This document shows positions 60,824 to 64,000 of a DNA stretch of 64,000 bases, one piece after another. The notes beneath the pieces are model-generated. The model was not told the DNA's origin, did not search any database, and saw only the letters and a program-made list of their open reading frames with translations. Positions within the stretch are counted from its first letter, which is position 1. Each line of letters begins with the position of its first letter. The DNA is from Porphyridium purpureum (lineage: Eukaryota > Rhodophyta > Bangiophyceae > Porphyridiales > Porphyridiaceae): contig VRMN01000001.1 of NCBI GenBank assembly GCA_008690995.1, positions 3,844,001 through 3,908,000 on the forward strand, in the 5' to 3' direction. The position numbers and the translations under genes are program-made.

Positions 60824-62725
60824 GACCTCCGTCGAGCAGCGCGCTCAGATAGACATTCAGTCCGTCACTGGATGAACCAACCAGCCCGTGCCGCACCCTC
60901 CCATCAGCGCTTTCCGTCCGAGCTCGTTACTCTAGCCCACCCGGCACCCCAGCAGCAGCCCCAGACGTGACTGTCGCGCAGACTTGAGTCAGCCACGCAA
61001 CGCACACACCACTTCAACTTCCGCAGCCCACGCTCTGCGTCCACCGACACACGGCGAGAACCCCCACTTGCCACACACCGCGGCAAGCTCTCTCGTGCGT
61101 ACTGCTTCGGACAACGGCGCCCGTGTCTGTATAAGAGCAAGTCTCTTCCTCTTATGACCCTTATGACGCGGCAGCTGATGGCTCTCCTCTCCTTTTCTCT
61201 TCTCACTCCGTGTCCCACTTGTCACTGTTTTATCAGTTGGCCCAAGTTGCGCGCACACGCTCGCTCATTTCCGCACACGAGACACGTGTAACTGTACCAC
61301 TGTACATCATCCAATGGATGAGGTACAGTGGTGCGCAGATAATTAACGTTAAACGTGGCGCGTTTTTTTTAACGGCGGCGCGTTTGCGTGGTTGCGACCT
61401 GGCATGTGCGGGAGCTTGCGCGGCGTCTGCAACAGAGGCCACAGGTCTCGTGTTCTCGGATGCTGGGCAGAACGAGCGTGGCGCAGATTGGAAAAAGGAC
61501 GCGACGTGCCAGGTGTTAAGAAAGAAGCTGCCCTCCAAAGCTCTGTTGTCGGCCCCGTCCGGAAGCGTGGCAGGGACTAGTCGACATTCGCCACATGATA
61601 TGAGATGATGTTGCAGCGCATGCACATGCATGCATTTAAAGGCATGTCTTGAGTGTGCACCAGCTCGATCGCCTTGGTCTGGATGGTCTGGCATGTCTGG
61701 GCCCGCCGGGAGATATGTGGCCATCGTGAGCTTTGGCTGTGCGTCAGTGTTGGGCGGCCAAGAGGCGACGCGAGAAAGCTCAGTGACGGCGGGCATGTCG
61801 CAGCCCCATTTGCTGCGCGAGCAGATCCTACTAGAAACCGAGTCACATCCAGGACACACGTCCGGCTCCAACCTCGACACCATGCACTACGGTTCCGCAC
61901 TTGGCTCGAGTGTGGCGTTGTCGGTCATGGCCGCGATGTTGCTAACAGAGTGGCTGCCTACTTTGGCAGGCCTCATGCGGAGGCTTCCCTACGACGAAAG
62001 AAACCGACGATCAGCGATGACTGCAAAATAAGCAGGATCATCCACGCCTCCTTTCCATCCATTTCAATCGCTTCAGCTTTATCGCTGTGCATATATCCCG
62101 TCCGCCAAACATGGCGCGCCAGCCGACGCGCGCTACGGTAACAGACACAAAGAGGTAGCGGCGACAAAACCAGACTGAGCGCGGTCCGCCCGCATCTGAA
62201 CACTCTCAGCGTCGCACGTCCGCCGTTCTTACAGCAGGCAATATCAAGGTGATGCAATCACCTTTGCAAGCGCTCTTGAATGTGCCCTTATATGAACTGC
62301 AGAGATTAAGAACTTGCCACTAATTTGGAGGATGATAGATTGAACCACACTCGAGCTCGTCTCGACACTCTGCAGTGCAAACTGGCGACGTTCCATGCTA
62401 GACGCTTCCGCGCCTCCTCGCAGCGTTTTTCCCAGTCCGTTGTCATTGGATTTCTCGCGAGCAGGCTGCCTTTCTACCACGCTCGGATGGCGTGCCACGC
62501 AAGGACGACATGATTCATCCAGCACGAGTCGCGCTCAGAGTGCAGTGCATCGCATCCGTTCTCTCTCACCGAGCAAGCGACTCCACTTCTTCAAGTCAGG
62601 CTCCCCATCATGGGGGAGAAAGTTGGTGTGGACACAGGGAGGGGGAGAGAGAGAGAGGAGAAAGGAGAAGGGATTGATGTGGAACGGGTGGTGGCTAGAG
62701 TGAGGTGTGGAGCGCGGCCAAAGCC
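60824..62725. other. 1.9 kb region, no secure gene
   Basis: This holds the HMG-CoA lyase promoter (minus) and the CSN2 promoter (plus). Heptamer copies cluster at 61291, 61299 and 61323. Two overlapping candidates compete: a plus-strand ATG frame at 61630-62031 (133 aa, with a hydrophobic segment SVALSVMAAMLLTEWLPTL) and a minus-strand frame at 61883-61233 (216 aa). The second runs through the heptamer cluster, which counts against it. A GA-rich leader (about 62632-62675) precedes CSN2. Confidence 0.4.
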
Positions 62726-64000
62726 ATGTCGGATGAAGATGATTACGGGTTCGAGTACTCGGACGAGGAGGAGGAGGACGAGGACGTCGTGGACATCGAG
62801 AATCAGTACTACAATGCGAAGAGTTTGATTGAGGATGGCGATGGAGATTGGGCGGCCGCGCTGGCCGGGTTCGAGCAGGTGGTGCTCATGGAGACGGAGC
62901 GCGGCGAGTGGGGATTCAAGGCGCTCAAGCAGATTGTCAAGCTGTTGTTTCGCCAGGCACGGTACCATGAGGTCATCGAGCGATACAAGCAAATGCTCAC
63001 ATACATCCGCTCCGCGGTCACACGCAACCATTCCGAAAAATGCATCAACTCGGTGCTCGAGTTTGTCTCCAGCAGTCAGAATATGGACATCCTTGGCGTC
63101 TTCTATGAAACCACGCTCACGGCTCTGGAAGAGTCGCGCAATGAGCGCCTGTGGTTCAAGACAAACTTGAAACTGGGCAAGCTGTTGTATGATACAGAGC
63201 AGTACACGCGGCTTGCAAAGGTACTCAAGGAGTTGCACGCATCGTGCCAGCGGGAGGATGGATCCGACGACCACAAAAAGGGCACACAGCTTCTAGAGAT
63301 TTACGCGCTTGAGATCCAGTTGTACAACGCGACGAAGAACACCAAGAAATTGCGCGCGCTGTACGAGAAGGCGCTCCAGATCAAGAGCGCCATCCCGCAT
63401 CCGCGTATTATGGGCATCATTCGTGAGTGCGGAGGAAAGATGCTCATGGGCGACCGTAAGTTTGAGGAGGCCAAGACCGACTTTTACGAGGCGTTCAAGG
63501 CATATGGCGAGGCTGGCAACTCGCGTCGAATTCAGTGTCTCAAGTACCTTGTGCTCGCAAACATGCTGGCAAAATCGGAGATCAACCCTTTTGACTCGCC
63601 AGAGGCCAAGCCGTACACAACGAACCCGGAAATCATGGCGATGACGGACCTTGTCTCTGCGTTCTTTCGCAAAGACATCACTGCGTTTGAGCGCATCTTA
63701 AATACAAAGACGCAGCAGCAGAGCATCATGAGCGACCCCTTCATCAGATTACACGTCCATGATTTACTCAGCTCATTCCGCACTCAGGTGCTGCTGAGAC
63801 TGATCGAGCCTTACACGAGGATTAGCTTGGGTTTTGTGTCCAAGCAACTAAACATTCCCGTGCCGGAGCTGGAGGAGCTATTAGTGACGTTGATTTTGGA
63901 CAGGAGGCTAATTGGTCGCATTGATCAGGTGCAAAAAATCCTCGAGCTAGGCAACGAGCAAAGTGCACGTGACGATGCTGCGGCTGGTGGAGGCGACACG
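62726..64000 (+). CDS. CSN2: COP9 signalosome subunit 2 (CSN2), cut by the window end
   Basis: The visible 425 residues cover nearly all of CSN2 (about 443 residues in other species). The acidic N-terminus [19 protein letters not shown] is highly typical, followed by the tetratricopeptide-like helical repeats ([18 protein letters not shown], then [19 protein letters not shown]) and the PCI domain (about 290-410; [16 protein letters not shown], then [19 protein letters not shown]). CSN2 is a scaffold of the COP9 signalosome, which removes NEDD8 from cullins, and it docks the cullin-RBX1 substrate. The frame is still open at the last base, so the C-terminus lies outside. The ATG at 62726 follows a GA-rich leader. 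Confidence 0.95.
   Translation, partial: MSDEDDYGFEYSDEEEEDEDVVDIENQYYNAKSLIEDGDGDWAAALAGFEQVVLMETERGEWGFKALKQIVKLLFRQARYHEVIERYKQMLTYIRSAVTRNHSEKCINSVLEFVSSSQNMDILGVFYETTLTALEESRNERLWFKTNLKLGKLLYDTEQYTRLAKVLKELHASCQREDGSDDHKKGTQLLEIYALEIQLYNATKNTKKLRALYEKALQIKSAIPHPRIMGIIRECGGKMLMGDRKFEEAKTDFYEAFKAYGEAGNSRRIQCLKYLVLANMLAKSEINPFDSPEAKPYTTNPEIMAMTDLVSAFFRKDITAFERILNTKTQQQSIMSDPFIRLHVHDLLSSFRTQVLLRLIEPYTRISLGFVSKQLNIPVPELEELLVTLILDRRLIGRIDQVQKILELGNEQSARDDAAAGGGDT

Noticed and set aside
61233-61883. 216-codon minus-strand ATG frame
   Set aside because: It runs through the ACTGTAC cluster, shows no domain, and overlaps an equally open plus-strand frame, so neither is called as a gene.

Overview
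This 64 kb window looks like nuclear DNA of a unicellular red alga, most like Porphyridium. That identification is inferred from general knowledge and no search was run. The reasons are: about 30 tightly packed genes (roughly one per 2.2 kb) that are nearly all single-exon; moderately high G+C; a fused DHFR-thymidylate synthase, as in plants and many protists; an ArgA-type N-acetylglutamate synthase; several N-termini that look like plastid or twin-arginine lumen targeting signals; and a plant-type TPLATE protein next to ordinary eukaryotic housekeeping genes. No tRNA, rRNA, CRISPR array or mobile element was recognised.

Layout. 0-10 kb: membrane M28 peptidase, SPRY-META protein, TMX-like thioredoxin protein, a previously hidden two-exon KGD4/MRPS36 gene, a plastid-type PPR protein, and TAP42/IGBP1. 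10-20 kb: a MEF2-type MADS factor, a membrane Nudix hydrolase, a glutaredoxin-DEP-DUF547 fusion, a 2.4 kb stretch with no secure gene, and eIF4A with an intron after 11 coding bases. 20-34 kb: N-acetylglutamate synthase, DHFR-TS, a small plastid-type membrane protein, a TRIC/UPF0126 channel-like protein, a 1.7 kb gap with possible gene relics, the TSET/TPLATE-complex large subunit, and RRS1. 34-46 kb: gamma carbonic anhydrase, ankyrin protein, four-helix membrane protein, FIGL1 AAA ATPase, a lumenal FKBP, a type II membrane methyltransferase-like protein, a degenerate ankyrin-like stretch, and a PH-like/CAMK-type kinase. 47-64 kb: WH1-domain protein, CAX-type Ca2+/H+ antiporter, a hidden three-exon membrane/coiled-coil/polyproline gene, VMA21, TRMO, MCM6, HMG-CoA lyase and the nearly complete COP9 subunit CSN2 at the right edge.

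The genes do not form one pathway; this is ordinary eukaryotic gene order. Shared regulation is suggested in places: MCM6 and DHFR-TS, both S-phase genes, carry E2F-type sites upstream, and the heptamer ACTGTAC/GTACAGT recurs mainly in intergenic DNA 75-290 bp upstream of start codons. Many start codons follow purine-rich (GA) leaders on the coding strand. The most useful new observations are the spliced genes that simple ORF reading misses (KGD4, and the 52.1-53.5 kb gene), the SPRY-META and glutaredoxin-DEP-DUF547 fusions, the WH1 protein with a basic Cys-Pro-Lys-rich tail, and an unresolved minus-strand coding-like stretch at 48.2-49.3 kb.
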